A stretch of DNA of 7,924 bases from JBGPLH01 sp041486365 [NCBI: Thermodesulfobacteriota bacterium] (GCA_041486365.1 JBGPLH010000145.1:1-7924); one strand, 5' to 3'; positions 1 to 6,259 are shown, numbered from the stretch's first letter. Numbers and translations are program-made. Notes: generated by a model from the sequence alone, not told the origin.

Positions 1-818
1 ACGACGTCCTCCGTGGCGCGTGGCGCGCGGAGCCCGGAGAGGACGTCGGCGAGGATCGGGTAGCCCGTGGCCCGGGAGAGATTGCGAATGGCTTCCACGG
101 CCTCCTCACCGCCGTCGATCTCGCCGCAGACGATGAGGCCCCGCGGCTCCTCGCGAAGGCAGGCGCCGAGCGACCGGACGAGGGCCGGATCGGGGACGAG
201 GGAACCCTCGTGATGGGAGACGAGCGGCCGCGGATCGGCGGTCCCGGCTCCGGCCACCGCGCGATCGAGCGCCTCGGGCGAAGGCGTGAGGGGATCCCGG
301 AGCGGGACGTTCAGGTGGACGGGGCCCGGCGGGGAGGCGGCGGCGCTTGCCGCGGCCCGCGCGCCGAGCGAGCGGAAGAACCGGATCGATTCCGTGCCCT
401 CCCCGCCCGGCTCCGCCTCGAAGAACCACTTCACCGCGTCGCCGTAGAGCTTGATCTGGTCGATCGCCTGCCCTGCGCCGCAGTCGCGCAGCTCCGCGGG
501 GCGGTCGGCGGTGAGCACGACGAGCGGGACCCGGGCGTGCCGCGCCTCGATCACCGCGGGGTGGAACTCGGCGGCGGCCGTGCCGCTCGTGCAGAGGAGC
601 GCCGCGGGCCGACCCGTTGCCTTCGCGATCCCGAGTCCGAAAAAACTCCCCGCGCGCTCGTCCACCTGGGACCAGCAACGGATGCGATCCTCCTGGGCGA
701 GGGCCAGCGCGAGCGGCGTCGAGCGAGACCCGGGCGACACGCAGGCGTGAACCACGCCCGCGTCCGCGAGGCCCCGGGCCAGCGCCATCATCCGCGCCAT
801 CTGATTGGGGTCAGGCAT
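1..818 (-). CDS. menD: MenD, SEPHCHC synthase, N-terminal part (partial at window edge)
   Basis: Thiamine-diphosphate enzyme that joins 2-oxoglutarate-derived succinyl semialdehyde to isochorismate, giving SEPHCHC, in menaquinone synthesis in the cytoplasm. About 272 codons are visible of a family length of roughly 550-600; the C-terminal half, including the ThDP pyrophosphate/Mg site, lies off the left edge. Visible motifs are SPGSRSTPLALAL (residues 28-40), VDERAGSFFGLGIAKATGRP (52-71; Glu54 matches the cofactor-activating Glu), CTSGTAAAEFHPAVIEA (76-92) and LTADRPAELRDCGAGQAIDQ (102-121). All are diagnostic for MenD. The ATG at 816-818 lies 3 bases after the menF stop; a weak GGAAAG about 12 nt upstream and the tight gap suggest translational coupling. 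No frameshift is seen. Identification is firm. Confidence 0.96.
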   Translation of the reverse strand, partial: MPDPNQMARMMALARGLADAGVVHACVSPGSRSTPLALALAQEDRIRCWSQVDERAGSFFGLGIAKATGRPAALLCTSGTAAAEFHPAVIEARHARVPLVVLTADRPAELRDCGAGQAIDQIKLYGDAVKWFFEAEPGGEGTESIRFFRSLGARAAASAAASPPGPVHLNVPLRDPLTPSPEALDRAVAGAGTADPRPLVSHHEGSLVPDPALVRSLGACLREEPRGLIVCGEIDGGEEAVEAIRNLSRATGYPILADVLSGLRAPRATEDV

Positions 819-821
819 GAC

Positions 822-2315
822 TTATTGACTTTCCAGCAGCACGTCGAGCACCGCGCGCAGCTTCGCGCGCGTCTCCCGCAGCTCATCAGAGGGGTCCGAG
901 TCATGCACGATTCCGGCGCCGGCGAAGAGGTCCGCCTCGTTCCCACGAATCCGGGCGGATCGGATCCCCACGGCGAACTCCCCGTTGCCCGCGGCGTCGA
1001 CCCAGCCCACGGGCCCCGCGTACCAGCCGCGATCGAACGGTTCGAGGGCGCGAAGGACGCGCAAGGACTCGGCCCGCGGCCAGCCGCCGACGGCGGGCGT
1101 CGGATGCAGCGCCTCCACGACCGAGAGGATGCTGCCGGGGGATCGGAGGGTCCCGGTGACCGGCGTGTGCAGGTGCTGGACGTTCTCCAGCCGGACCAGG
1201 CGCGGGGATTCGGGCGATCGTATCTCGCGGCAGAGCGTTGCCAGGGACTCCCGGATCGCGCGAAGCACGATCGCGTGCTCCTCCTGCTCCTTCTTGCTCT
1301 CGACGAGGGCGCGCGCGAGCCGCCGGTCCTCCGCGGGCGAGCGCCCGCGGGCGGTGGTTCCGGCGAGCGATCCCGACGCTATCCGGAGACCCTCCTGGCG
1401 CACGAGCATCTCCGGCGACGCACCGAGGAAGGTGCCCGCGCCCCGGCCGAAGGCGAAGCCGATACAGGCCGGATAGCGCTCGGCGAGCGCCGCGTGGATC
1501 GCGTGCGGGTCGAAGGCACGCGCGGCGCGGATCCGGCAGCGCCGGGCGAGGACCACCTTCTCGATGGCGCCGTCGCCGATTCGCCGCCGGGCCGCGTCCA
1601 CGAGGCGCATCCACGCGGCGGGATCGGGCTCGGCCTCGATCCGCGTGGCTCCGGAGGGCGCCCCCTCCGCCATCGGCTGAGCGCCCATGGCGTCGTCGAG
1701 CGCCTCCAGAAGGCCGGCGGCCAGCCGGCGGGGGTCCGACCGCGGGAAGACGAGATCGGAAAGCGTCATCGCCGCGCGGGCGCCCCTCGTCGCCAGAAGA
1801 ACCCGCGGGAGCCGGAGGAGCGCGGCGGGGAAATCGGGATCGCCTCCACCCCGTGGATCGAACGCGAAGCCTCCGGCCAGGATCGGCCCCCGACCGTCGG
1901 ATAGCGCGCCGTCGAGGAGCCAGGCCCGGGCTCGCTCGACCGCGCCGAAGCGCGAGCGGCCGGCGGATCGCGCGTCGATCGGGCGTCCGTCGCCGTCTTC
2001 CAGCGAGAACCGTCCGCCGGCCACGCGCAGGGTCGCCGCCGCGCCGAATCCGGCGAGATGCAACGGGCGCGGGCTCCGGCGGGACCACGCGGGCGGGCAG
2101 GGAGACGACCAGGGAGACGACCAGAGAAACCAGGGTTCGCCCCGGCGCGCGGGCGCGGCGACGATGGCTCGGGGATCGGCCGGCGGAACCGGGAGCGCAA
2201 ACGTGATGCTCGCGAGCACGGGACGGCCGCGATCGCGCGCGGCGCGGGCCGCGGAGGCGAAGCGGCCTTCGAGCGCGCTCCTCAATTCGGCATCCGGAAG
2301 GAATCGATCGGGCAC
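822..2315 (-). CDS. menF: Isochorismate synthase MenF
   Basis: Converts chorismate to isochorismate, the entry step to menaquinone; Mg-dependent cytoplasmic enzyme of the chorismate-binding family. 497 aa. The catalytic domain fills residues 230-497: IEKVVLARR (251-259, Lys253 as the general base), GTFLGASPEML (294-304, Glu302 as the general acid), IASGSLAGTTARG (312-324), KKEQEEH (341-347, Glu346 a likely Mg ligand), LHTPVTGTL (382-390), LHPTPAVGG (403-411) and DSDPSDELRET (472-482, Glu478 a likely Mg ligand). Spacings of 49, 44 and 176 residues agree with the E. coli MenF pattern as I recall it. The start is the second of two GTGs (2313-2315) because GGGAGG at 2323-2328 sits 7 nt upstream; the GTG at 2319-2321 is too close. 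The frame is open further upstream but overlaps ubiE. The menD and ubiE neighbours favour MenF over anthranilate or salicylate synthase. Residues 65-72 hold an in-frame duplication (separate entry). Confidence 0.95.
   Translation of the reverse strand: MPDRFLPDAELRSALEGRFASAARAARDRGRPVLASITFALPVPPADPRAIVAAPARRGEPWFLWSSPWSSPCPPAWSRRSPRPLHLAGFGAAATLRVAGGRFSLEDGDGRPIDARSAGRSRFGAVERARAWLLDGALSDGRGPILAGGFAFDPRGGGDPDFPAALLRLPRVLLATRGARAAMTLSDLVFPRSDPRRLAAGLLEALDDAMGAQPMAEGAPSGATRIEAEPDPAAWMRLVDAARRRIGDGAIEKVVLARRCRIRAARAFDPHAIHAALAERYPACIGFAFGRGAGTFLGASPEMLVRQEGLRIASGSLAGTTARGRSPAEDRRLARALVESKKEQEEHAIVLRAIRESLATLCREIRSPESPRLVRLENVQHLHTPVTGTLRSPGSILSVVEALHPTPAVGGWPRAESLRVLRALEPFDRGWYAGPVGWVDAAGNGEFAVGIRSARIRGNEADLFAGAGIVHDSDPSDELRETRAKLRAVLDVLLESQ
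2098..2121 (-). repeat. Tandem 12-bp duplication within menF
   Basis: Two perfect copies of CAGGGAGACGAC (plus-strand reading) lie side by side at 2098-2109 and 2110-2121, with a diverged third copy at 2122-2133. In the menF frame they give WSSP-WSSP at residues 65-72, between the FLW segment and the LHLAGFGAAA segment of the N-terminal domain. The frame is kept. Confidence 0.75.
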
Positions 2316-2317
2316 GC

Positions 2318-3070
2318 TCACGCCTCCCGCTCCGCAGTCCGCTCCGCCGGTCTCTCCGCCGATTTCTCTGCTGATCTCTCTGCAATGACGAGCTGAGCGA
2401 TCCCCCCCGACAGGCGCCGCTTGGCCACGCGGGTGAATCCCGCGTGGGTAATCAGCGCGACGAGTTCCCGCTCGGGCGGCAGGTAGGCGACCGAGCGCGG
2501 GAGATACCGGTACGCCTCGCGATCGGAGATCAGGCCGCCGACCAGGGGAACGATCCGGTTGAAGTAGACCGCGTGCCCGAACCGCATCAAGCCCGATTCG
2601 GGTTCGTCCACCTCGACGAGCGCCATGCGGCCGCCCGGCGCGAGGACCCGCGCGGCCTCCGCGATGACTTCCTCCAGATACACGAAGTTGCGCAGCGCGA
2701 ACCCGCAGCAGAGGGCCGTCACGGCGCCGTCGGCGAGGGGGAGGCATGCCGCGTCGGCCTGGAGGAGGGCGCCGGGCGCCCGCCGCCGTCGCGCGCGCTC
2801 GATCATCCCCTCCGAGAAGTCGACGCCGAGGACGCGGGCGCCGGTCGGCTCCGCGAGTGCCATGAAGTCCCCCGTGCCGCAGGCGAGATCGAGGAGGACG
2901 TCACGGGCCGTGAGCGCGAGGAACCCGAGCGCCTCGCGCCGCCAGCCCACGTCCAGGCGCAGTGAGAGGAGGCGGTTCAGGAGGTCGTAGCGCGGCGCGA
3001 TGCGGTCGAACATCCGGCGCACCGCCACGCGCTTCTCCTCGCCGATAGGAAGATCCACGCGCTTCTCCAT
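2318..3070 (-). CDS. ubiE: Demethylmenaquinone methyltransferase UbiE/MenG
   Basis: SAM-dependent C-methylation of demethylmenaquinone, the last step of menaquinone synthesis (the ubiquinone branch is possible in other hosts, but all neighbours are men genes). 250 aa. Visible family signatures: MFDRIAPRYDLLNRLLS (residues 20-36), SAM motif I DLACGTGDF (61-69), GVDFSEGMIERAR (82-94), LPLADGAVTALCCGFALRNF (110-129), RVLAPGGRMALVEVDEPE (141-158) and KRRLSGGIAQLVIA (217-230). The Rossmann-like core is complete. The ATG at 3070 is preceded by GGAGG (3079-3083), which overlaps the end of the upstream regulator gene. After residue 229 comes an unusual tail of five four-residue repeats rich in Ala, Glu and Arg. 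That tail also carries the ribosome-binding site of menF; the menF start lies 2 bases after this stop. Confidence 0.95.
   Translation of the reverse strand: MEKRVDLPIGEEKRVAVRRMFDRIAPRYDLLNRLLSLRLDVGWRREALGFLALTARDVLLDLACGTGDFMALAEPTGARVLGVDFSEGMIERARRRRAPGALLQADAACLPLADGAVTALCCGFALRNFVYLEEVIAEAARVLAPGGRMALVEVDEPESGLMRFGHAVYFNRIVPLVGGLISDREAYRYLPRSVAYLPPERELVALITHAGFTRVAKRRLSGGIAQLVIAERSAEKSAERPAERTAEREA
2323..2328 (-). promoter_or_regulatory. menF ribosome-binding site inside ubiE
   Basis: GGGAGG on the minus strand, 7 nt before the GTG at 2313-2315. It lies within the last codons of ubiE, so ribosomes finishing ubiE would expose or reuse it. It decides the menF start, because the other nearby GTG (2319-2321) is only one or two bases away. 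Confidence 0.7.
2324..2383 (-). repeat. Five 12-bp repeats coding the UbiE C-terminal tail
   Basis: Five diverged 12-bp units read as AERS, AEKS, AERP, AERT and AERE at residues 230-249 of UbiE, just before the final Ala and stop. They follow the point where UbiE/MenG proteins normally end (about ...QLVIA). The last unit contains the GGGAGG that serves menF. The charged, helix-prone tail is probably dispensable for catalysis (inference). Confidence 0.8.
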
Positions 3071-3075
3071 CCCAC

Positions 3076-3810
3076 CTACCTCCGCGCCGGGCGGGCGGCC
3101 TCGGCCAGGGCCTCGAGCCCCCGGGTGTCGCCCGTCCTCTCCAGCCGCCGGCGCGCGCGCAGGAGCAGCGTGCGCTGGAAGTGGCTCGCAACGAGCTGCG
3201 TGACGACGGGAAGGAGCCTTCGGAACGCCTCCGCCACGCCCGCGTCGGCGGCGGTGCCCGCGGGCTCACGCATGTGACGGTCGAAGAGATCGATGGCGCG
3301 CTCCACCGTCTCTCCGATGGCCCGGTCGTGCCGGGCCGCGAGATCGAGGATCTCGTTGATGGGGAAGCCGAACTCCAGGAGCGCGATCCCGGCCTTCACC
3401 ATGCGCAGGTCGGTCTGCGTGTAGCGGGGCGGCTCCCCGGGCGGTCCAACGGGCTCGATGAGGCCCGTGGCCTCGATGGAGGCGAGCAGCGGGAGCGGGA
3501 TCCCCGTCTCTGCGGCGAGATCCTCGCGGGAGAGCGTCCGCTCGCGCTCCTCCTCTTCCAGGAGGGCCGAGAGCAGCGCATCGTCCTTCGAGGGGCGGCG
3601 GGAGGCGAGGATGCGACGGATGACGGAAAGGGAGAGTCCCTTGGCGGCCAGCGCGCGGATGCGGCGCAGCCGCTCGAGATGCCCGTCGGTGTAGACGGCC
3701 ACACGCCCGACGCGCCGGGGGTGGGGGAGGAGCCCCCGGGCCTGGTAGAAGCGCACCGTGTCGACCGATACGCCCGCCTGGGCGGCGAGCTGATCCACGC
3801 GATAGTGCAT
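3076..3810 (-). CDS. MerR-family regulator with two winged-helix-like domains
   Basis: DNA-binding transcription regulator, first gene of the menaquinone operon. 244 aa, longer than the usual 120-150 aa MerR protein. Residues 1-72 form a classic MerR domain: HYRVDQLAAQAGVSVDTVRFY (helix-turn-helix), ARGLLPHPRRVGRVAVYT (wing), then HLERLRRIRALAAKGLSLSVIRRIL. Residues 73-92 are an acidic/charged helical linker. Residues 93-161 repeat the plan in degenerate form: LSREDLAAETGIPLPLL, then TGLIEPVGPPGEPPRYTQTDL, then ALLEFGFPINEILDLA. The last 80 residues are helical with an Arg-rich end. There is no cysteine anywhere, which argues against a metal- or thiol-sensing role of the MerR/SoxR kind; the effector is unknown. 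The ATG at 3808-3810 lacks a Shine-Dalgarno (see promoter). The stop lies 5 bases before ubiE. Regulation of the operon or of itself is inferred from position only. Confidence 0.88.
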   Translation of the reverse strand: MHYRVDQLAAQAGVSVDTVRFYQARGLLPHPRRVGRVAVYTDGHLERLRRIRALAAKGLSLSVIRRILASRRPSKDDALLSALLEEEERERTLSREDLAAETGIPLPLLASIEATGLIEPVGPPGEPPRYTQTDLRMVKAGIALLEFGFPINEILDLAARHDRAIGETVERAIDLFDRHMREPAGTAADAGVAEAFRRLLPVVTQLVASHFQRTLLLRARRRLERTGDTRGLEALAEAARPARR

Positions 3811-3816
3811 GCAGGC

Positions 3817-3845
3817 ACTTTAAGAGTATTCGCTCACACTGTCAA
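3817..3845 (-). promoter_or_regulatory. Sigma-70-type promoter of the regulator/men operon
   Basis: On the minus strand a perfect TTGACA (3840-3845) is followed by a 17-bp spacer and TAAAGT (3817-3822, four of six matches to TATAAT). Only six bases (GCCTGC) separate the -10 from the regulator's ATG, so transcription should begin at or next to the start codon. The spacer is normal, unlike the stretched 19-20 bp of MerR-activated promoters. Confidence 0.6.
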
Positions 3846-3912
3846 TGCGTGTATCGCCGGGCGGCTGACCGGGTGCACCGCCGGGACGCTCGGTGCTCGC
3901 AGGACGCCTGCC

Positions 3913-3942
3913 TTGCGCGCAAGCGATCCGGCCGGATATGTT
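3913..3942 (+). promoter_or_regulatory. Possible weak promoter for the 201-aa gene
   Basis: TTGCGC (3913-3918) and TATGTT (3937-3942) with an 18-bp spacer, followed by about 34 bases of leader before the ATG at 3977. The -35 match is poor; it is listed mainly because it fits the chosen start. Confidence 0.25.
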
Positions 3943-3976
3943 CAAGACGACGCAAGCCGTGCCCGATAGGCAGGTC

Positions 3977-4582
3977 ATGGACCTCGATCCCATGAAAACA
4001 AACGTCCCCGCGTCCCAGCCGGACCTGAAGGGGAAGGGGGTATCCTTCCAGCACCTCCGTGAGTTCGTGCACGCCCGGTTCGGAGAGGGGGCGTGGATGG
4101 AGGTGCTCGCGAAGCTCGGATCGGAGAGCCGGCGGATCTTCACGGACCAGGTCCTGGCGTCGGCCTGGTATCCGTACTCGGCCTACGTCGAGGCGGAGAA
4201 GATCGTGGTCGCCCGTTTCCTGGGAGGCGACGACCGGCTCGCGCAGGAGATCGGGGCCCACGATCTCGAGGCCGGTCTCAAGAAGGTGCACAAGGCCCTC
4301 TTCAAGGTGGGCTCGCCCGAGTTCATCATCCGGATGTCGGCGGTCCTCTGGCGGCAGTACTTCAATCTGGGCAAGATGGTGATCGAGAAGTCCGGACGGG
4401 GCCATGTGATCGCGCGCATCGACGACTTCCTGCCGCCCGACGAGGTCTGCTGCTGGGACATCTTCGGGAGCATGTTCCGGGGGCTGGAGCTCTCCGGCGC
4501 GAAGTCGCTCAAGGGCGACCACACGGCCTGTCCGCTCAAGGGCGACGCATTCATGAAGTACGAGGCCCACTGGGACGAGTAG
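3977..4582 (+). CDS. Conserved-type protein, possibly HNOB/DUF2378-like
   Basis: 201 aa, no signal peptide or membrane segment, so probably cytoplasmic. The opening KGKGVSFQHLREFVHARFGEGAW (residues 18-40) has the pattern of the HNOB/V4R-related group (KG..F..L..FV...FGE.AW), and the length and helical layout also resemble the DUF2378 family known from myxobacteria. The end holds KSLKGDHTACPLKGDAFMKYEAHW (176-199), like the Cys-rich closing motif of V4R-type domains. His105 in LKKVHKALF could be a heme ligand, but the YxSxR heme-propionate motif of true H-NOX proteins is not apparent, so heme binding is doubtful. Start choice: ATG 3977 has AGG/CAGG just upstream; in-frame ATGs at 3938 and 3992 are alternatives. 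Codon usage matches the men genes. The gene is divergent from the MerR gene. It is clearly coding; the family is tentative and the function unknown. Confidence 0.8.
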   Translation: MDLDPMKTNVPASQPDLKGKGVSFQHLREFVHARFGEGAWMEVLAKLGSESRRIFTDQVLASAWYPYSAYVEAEKIVVARFLGGDDRLAQEIGAHDLEAGLKKVHKALFKVGSPEFIIRMSAVLWRQYFNLGKMVIEKSGRGHVIARIDDFLPPDEVCCWDIFGSMFRGLELSGAKSLKGDHTACPLKGDAFMKYEAHWDE

Positions 4583-4663
4583 GCCTCTTCCATCCAGACG
4601 TGTTCCGCCCATCCAGGCCCGCCGCGCACCACGCAGGCGCCACCCGTGACGAGGAGCGAGGCC

Positions 4664-5107
4664 ATGACATTGTCCATGCGACGGATTCTCCCCGCCCTCC
4701 TCGCCGCGTCCTCCCTGTTGGCGCCCGTGCAGGCGCGCGCGGAGCGGACGGCGTGGAATCAGGAGCAGGTGGCGGCCATCGCGTCTGATCTCGCGCTGGC
4801 CATCGAGAAGGTGAAGTCCTCCGCCAAAGGCGACCCCGAGCAGGCCTCGGTCGTGCAGGAGCGGCGGCGTCAGGGGGTGCTCGTGGACCTGCAGCGGCTG
4901 AGCAGGCTCAGCGCCGATCTGGCGGCGAAGCTCAAGGCGGGCCAGGGGATCCGGGAAACAGCGCCGATCTACGACGAGATCCAGACGGTGCGGCGGCAGG
5001 CGCGCGACGCGGGGCGGGACGTCCTCAACCCGGAGTCCACCGTCCGGGACGTCGCCGCGGCGCGGAGAATGCTCGAACGCCTCGCGCCCTATTACGAGAG
5101 CCGGTGA
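4664..5107 (+). CDS. Small exported helical protein, unknown function
   Basis: 147 aa. Residues 1-26 look like a Sec signal peptide: MTLSMRR as the basic N-region, ILPALLAASSLLAPV as the hydrophobic core, and cleavage probably after ARA (24-26). There is no lipobox Cys, so a soluble periplasmic or secreted product is expected. The mature part (27-147) is almost all predicted amphipathic helix rich in Ala, Arg, Glu and Leu (for example VQERRRQGVLVDLQRLSRLS, 64-83; VRDVAAARRMLERLAPYYES, 127-146), with no cysteine and no recognised catalytic motif. The ATG at 4664 was chosen because GGAG (4652-4655) sits 8 nt upstream; a GTG at 4646 and an ATG at 4676 are also in frame. It follows the 201-aa gene by about 80 bases on the same strand and is closed by a hairpin terminator. 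I do not recognise the family. Confidence 0.8.
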   Translation: MTLSMRRILPALLAASSLLAPVQARAERTAWNQEQVAAIASDLALAIEKVKSSAKGDPEQASVVQERRRQGVLVDLQRLSRLSADLAAKLKAGQGIRETAPIYDEIQTVRRQARDAGRDVLNPESTVRDVAAARRMLERLAPYYESR

Positions 5108-5135
5108 GCGCAAGGACGACGGATCCGTGAATGGT

Positions 5136-5166
5136 CGAGCCCGCCGGGGGACGCCCGGCGGGCTCG
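5136..5166 (+). terminator. Strong hairpin terminator
   Basis: A perfect 13-bp GC-rich stem (arms 5136-5148 and 5154-5166, core GAGCCCGCCGGG) with a 5-base loop GGACG, 28 bases after the exported-protein stop. The following bases (GTCGTCTGTTCGGTTATTGT) are T-enriched without a true U-run. The symmetry could also stop transcripts arriving from the right, that is from the cassette array. Confidence 0.7.
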
Positions 5167-5194
5167 TCGTCTGTTCGGTTATTGTCCCCGCCTG

Positions 5195-5533
5195 ATGCCA
5201 AGCCAGCCAAACATCCGCGGCATCACGGCCTTTGCCCACCTCCGCCAATCAGAGACCGAAGGATCGTCTGTCCCGGCCGCACCGCTCTGCTTGGACTGCG
5301 TGGCTTCGGCGGATTGTACCCGTGTCTTTCGCGCCGAGCGGTTTGTTGGGAAGTCGCCGCGGCCGCCGATTCTGCCCGAGGCGGTATGGATCAACCCGCC
5401 GGCGAAGAAAACGACGCTCCAGGACGCCCCAGGATCGATGATCGTGGCCCCGGACGGTGTGCTGGTACCTCCCGATCCGGCGATCCCGGCGCTGCCGATT
5501 CCCGAGTCGGGGATCTTCGAGGTCGCTCACTAA
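5195..5533 (+). CDS. Doubtful 112-aa ORF next to the array end
   Basis: ATG at 5195 to TAA at 5531-5533, 112 aa, Pro-rich (DGVLVPPDPAIPALPIPESG near the end), with a small Cys cluster LCLDCVASADC (residues 32-42). The third codon positions are mostly G/C and the amino-acid mix looks less like a shadow frame than the competing frames here. However, no Shine-Dalgarno precedes it and no family is recognised. Its TAA is made of the chromosomal half of the last attC core (crossover between 5533 and 5534), so it ends exactly where the array begins. It could be a real small gene, a remnant of an older gene or cassette cut by the array, or chance. If it is not real, 5167-5527 is otherwise without a gene. 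Confidence 0.35.
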   Translation: MPSQPNIRGITAFAHLRQSETEGSSVPAAPLCLDCVASADCTRVFRAERFVGKSPRPPILPEAVWINPPAKKTTLQDAPGSMIVAPDGVLVPPDPAIPALPIPESGIFEVAH

Positions 5534-5590
5534 CGGATTGACGATGAGCTGCACGGCGCGAGCCGTGGCAGCTTTGTCGTCCAGTTAGAC
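5528..5590 (-). other. attC site 1 (last in array, degenerate outer core)
   Basis: 63 bp. Read on the minus strand: inner core GTCTAAC (5590-5584), arms AGCTGCCACGGC and its near complement (GAGCTGCACGGC on the plus strand), outer core GTTAGTG (5534-5528). The left-hand arm has one extra C relative to its partner, giving the orientation. The outer core departs from GTTRRRY at its last base; bases beyond the G belong to the flanking chromosome. Confidence 0.88.
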
Positions 5591-5607
5591 AGAAGCCTTG
5601 GCTAACA

Positions 5608-6120
5608 TCAAGTAATACGGAACATTCGATCCTTGCTGCGCGACAGGATCCATATCCCACGGTCGAAGGGGTTGGCCTCTGACTCGATATCAGCCCTGAT
5701 CTTCTCGGCAGAAAGATCCCAATCCCAATCTACTCCAGATGAATCTCGGACAACCAAAGCAGTATTCGGCCCGTAGCGCTTCCTAATTTTGGAACGGATT
5801 CGCTTCACTGCAATGTCGCTCACGTTTTCGGTTAGGCTGTAAATTTTCGGGGCCTCAGAACCCGCGGCCACCCTTTGCAGGTGTTCGCGTAGAGCCTCTA
5901 CACTGCGTTTCTCGGAACGACCAAGGGCCGCCTGAATGTCACCAGGTTCATCTTCGGTGAGCGTGATCTCGAGATTCAAGGATTCGTCGGAAGAGTTTGC
6001 ACATCGCGCGTCGGGAGAATCTGACATCTCAATCAACCGGTAGTCTGTCCCCATGGCCCGGTTGTACAGAACAATGAAGCCCTCAGCTGTGGCACGCTCT
6101 ATGGCCGTTTTTTCGCTCAT
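5608..6120 (-). CDS. Cassette-borne protein of unknown function (170 aa)
   Basis: 170 aa, soluble, no signal peptide. It opens with MSEKTAIERATAEGFIVLYN, then DSPDARC (residues 35-40), LNLEITLTEDEPGDI (48-62), a basic helical stretch KRIRSKIRKRYG (106-117), the strand-like TALVVRDSS (120-128) and a closing RGIWILSRSKDRMFRI (154-169). The order (acidic residue Asp37, then Glu51 in a strand reading LEIT, then a Lys/Arg helix and a further strand) is compatible with a PD-(D/E)xK-like nuclease fold in which the usual ExK is ExT; this is a guess from pattern only. Codons are visibly less GC-biased than in the men operon, pointing to a foreign origin. The ATG at 6118-6120 lies 23 bases after the preceding attC; only a weak GGA precedes it. 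Its own attC begins 17 bases after the stop. Confidence 0.82.
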   Translation of the reverse strand: MSEKTAIERATAEGFIVLYNRAMGTDYRLIEMSDSPDARCANSSDESLNLEITLTEDEPGDIQAALGRSEKRSVEALREHLQRVAAGSEAPKIYSLTENVSDIAVKRIRSKIRKRYGPNTALVVRDSSGVDWDWDLSAEKIRADIESEANPFDRGIWILSRSKDRMFRIT

Positions 6121-6143
6121 TTGGATGGTCCGTTCGTACTGTT

Positions 6144-6244
6144 GTCTAACGTCCCGCGCATAACCTGCAGGACGGCGTGAGGGTACCGATCAAGTTCGAC
6201 TGCGCCATCGTCGTCGTCCTGTCAGGTTCATGCGCATGTTAGAC
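6144..6244 (-). other. attC site 2
   Basis: 101 bp. Minus-strand reading: inner core GTCTAAC (6244-6238), outer core GTTAGAC (6150-6144), both perfect matches to RYYYAAC/GTTRRRY and to each other. The arms pair as AACCTGACAGGACG against AACCTGCAGGACG, the extra A marking the gene-proximal arm. It lies 15 bases after the stop of the PhnD-like gene. The apical part of the folded site is longer than in sites 1 and 4. Confidence 0.93.
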
Positions 6245-6259
6245 GGCAAACAAGAACTG

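Noticed and set aside
210-1904. 564-aa plus-strand open frame across menD and menF
   Set aside because: It is antisense to two genes with clear family motifs; its own translation is Arg/Gly/Pro-rich with no motif, typical of a shadow frame in high-GC DNA.
2316-2747. Upstream extension of the menF frame to 2747
   Set aside because: It would overlap 430 bases of ubiE in another frame, has no family similarity, and a strong ribosome site marks the GTG at 2313-2315.
3842-5248. 468-aa minus-strand open frame opposite the 201-aa and exported-protein genes
   Set aside because: The plus-strand genes have ribosome sites, a signal peptide and natural composition; this frame is a His/Arg/Leu-rich shadow and runs through the hairpin terminator.
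5131-5541. 136-aa plus-strand frame starting at 5131
   Set aside because: It begins inside the terminator hairpin and translates to low-complexity Gly/Arg/Pro sequence; the 5195 frame is a better candidate.
5249-5554. 101-aa minus-strand frame starting with GTG inside attC site 1
   Set aside because: The start lies within the recombination site, there is no ribosome site, and the translation is Arg-rich with no recognisable features; a read-out gene from the array is possible but unsupported.
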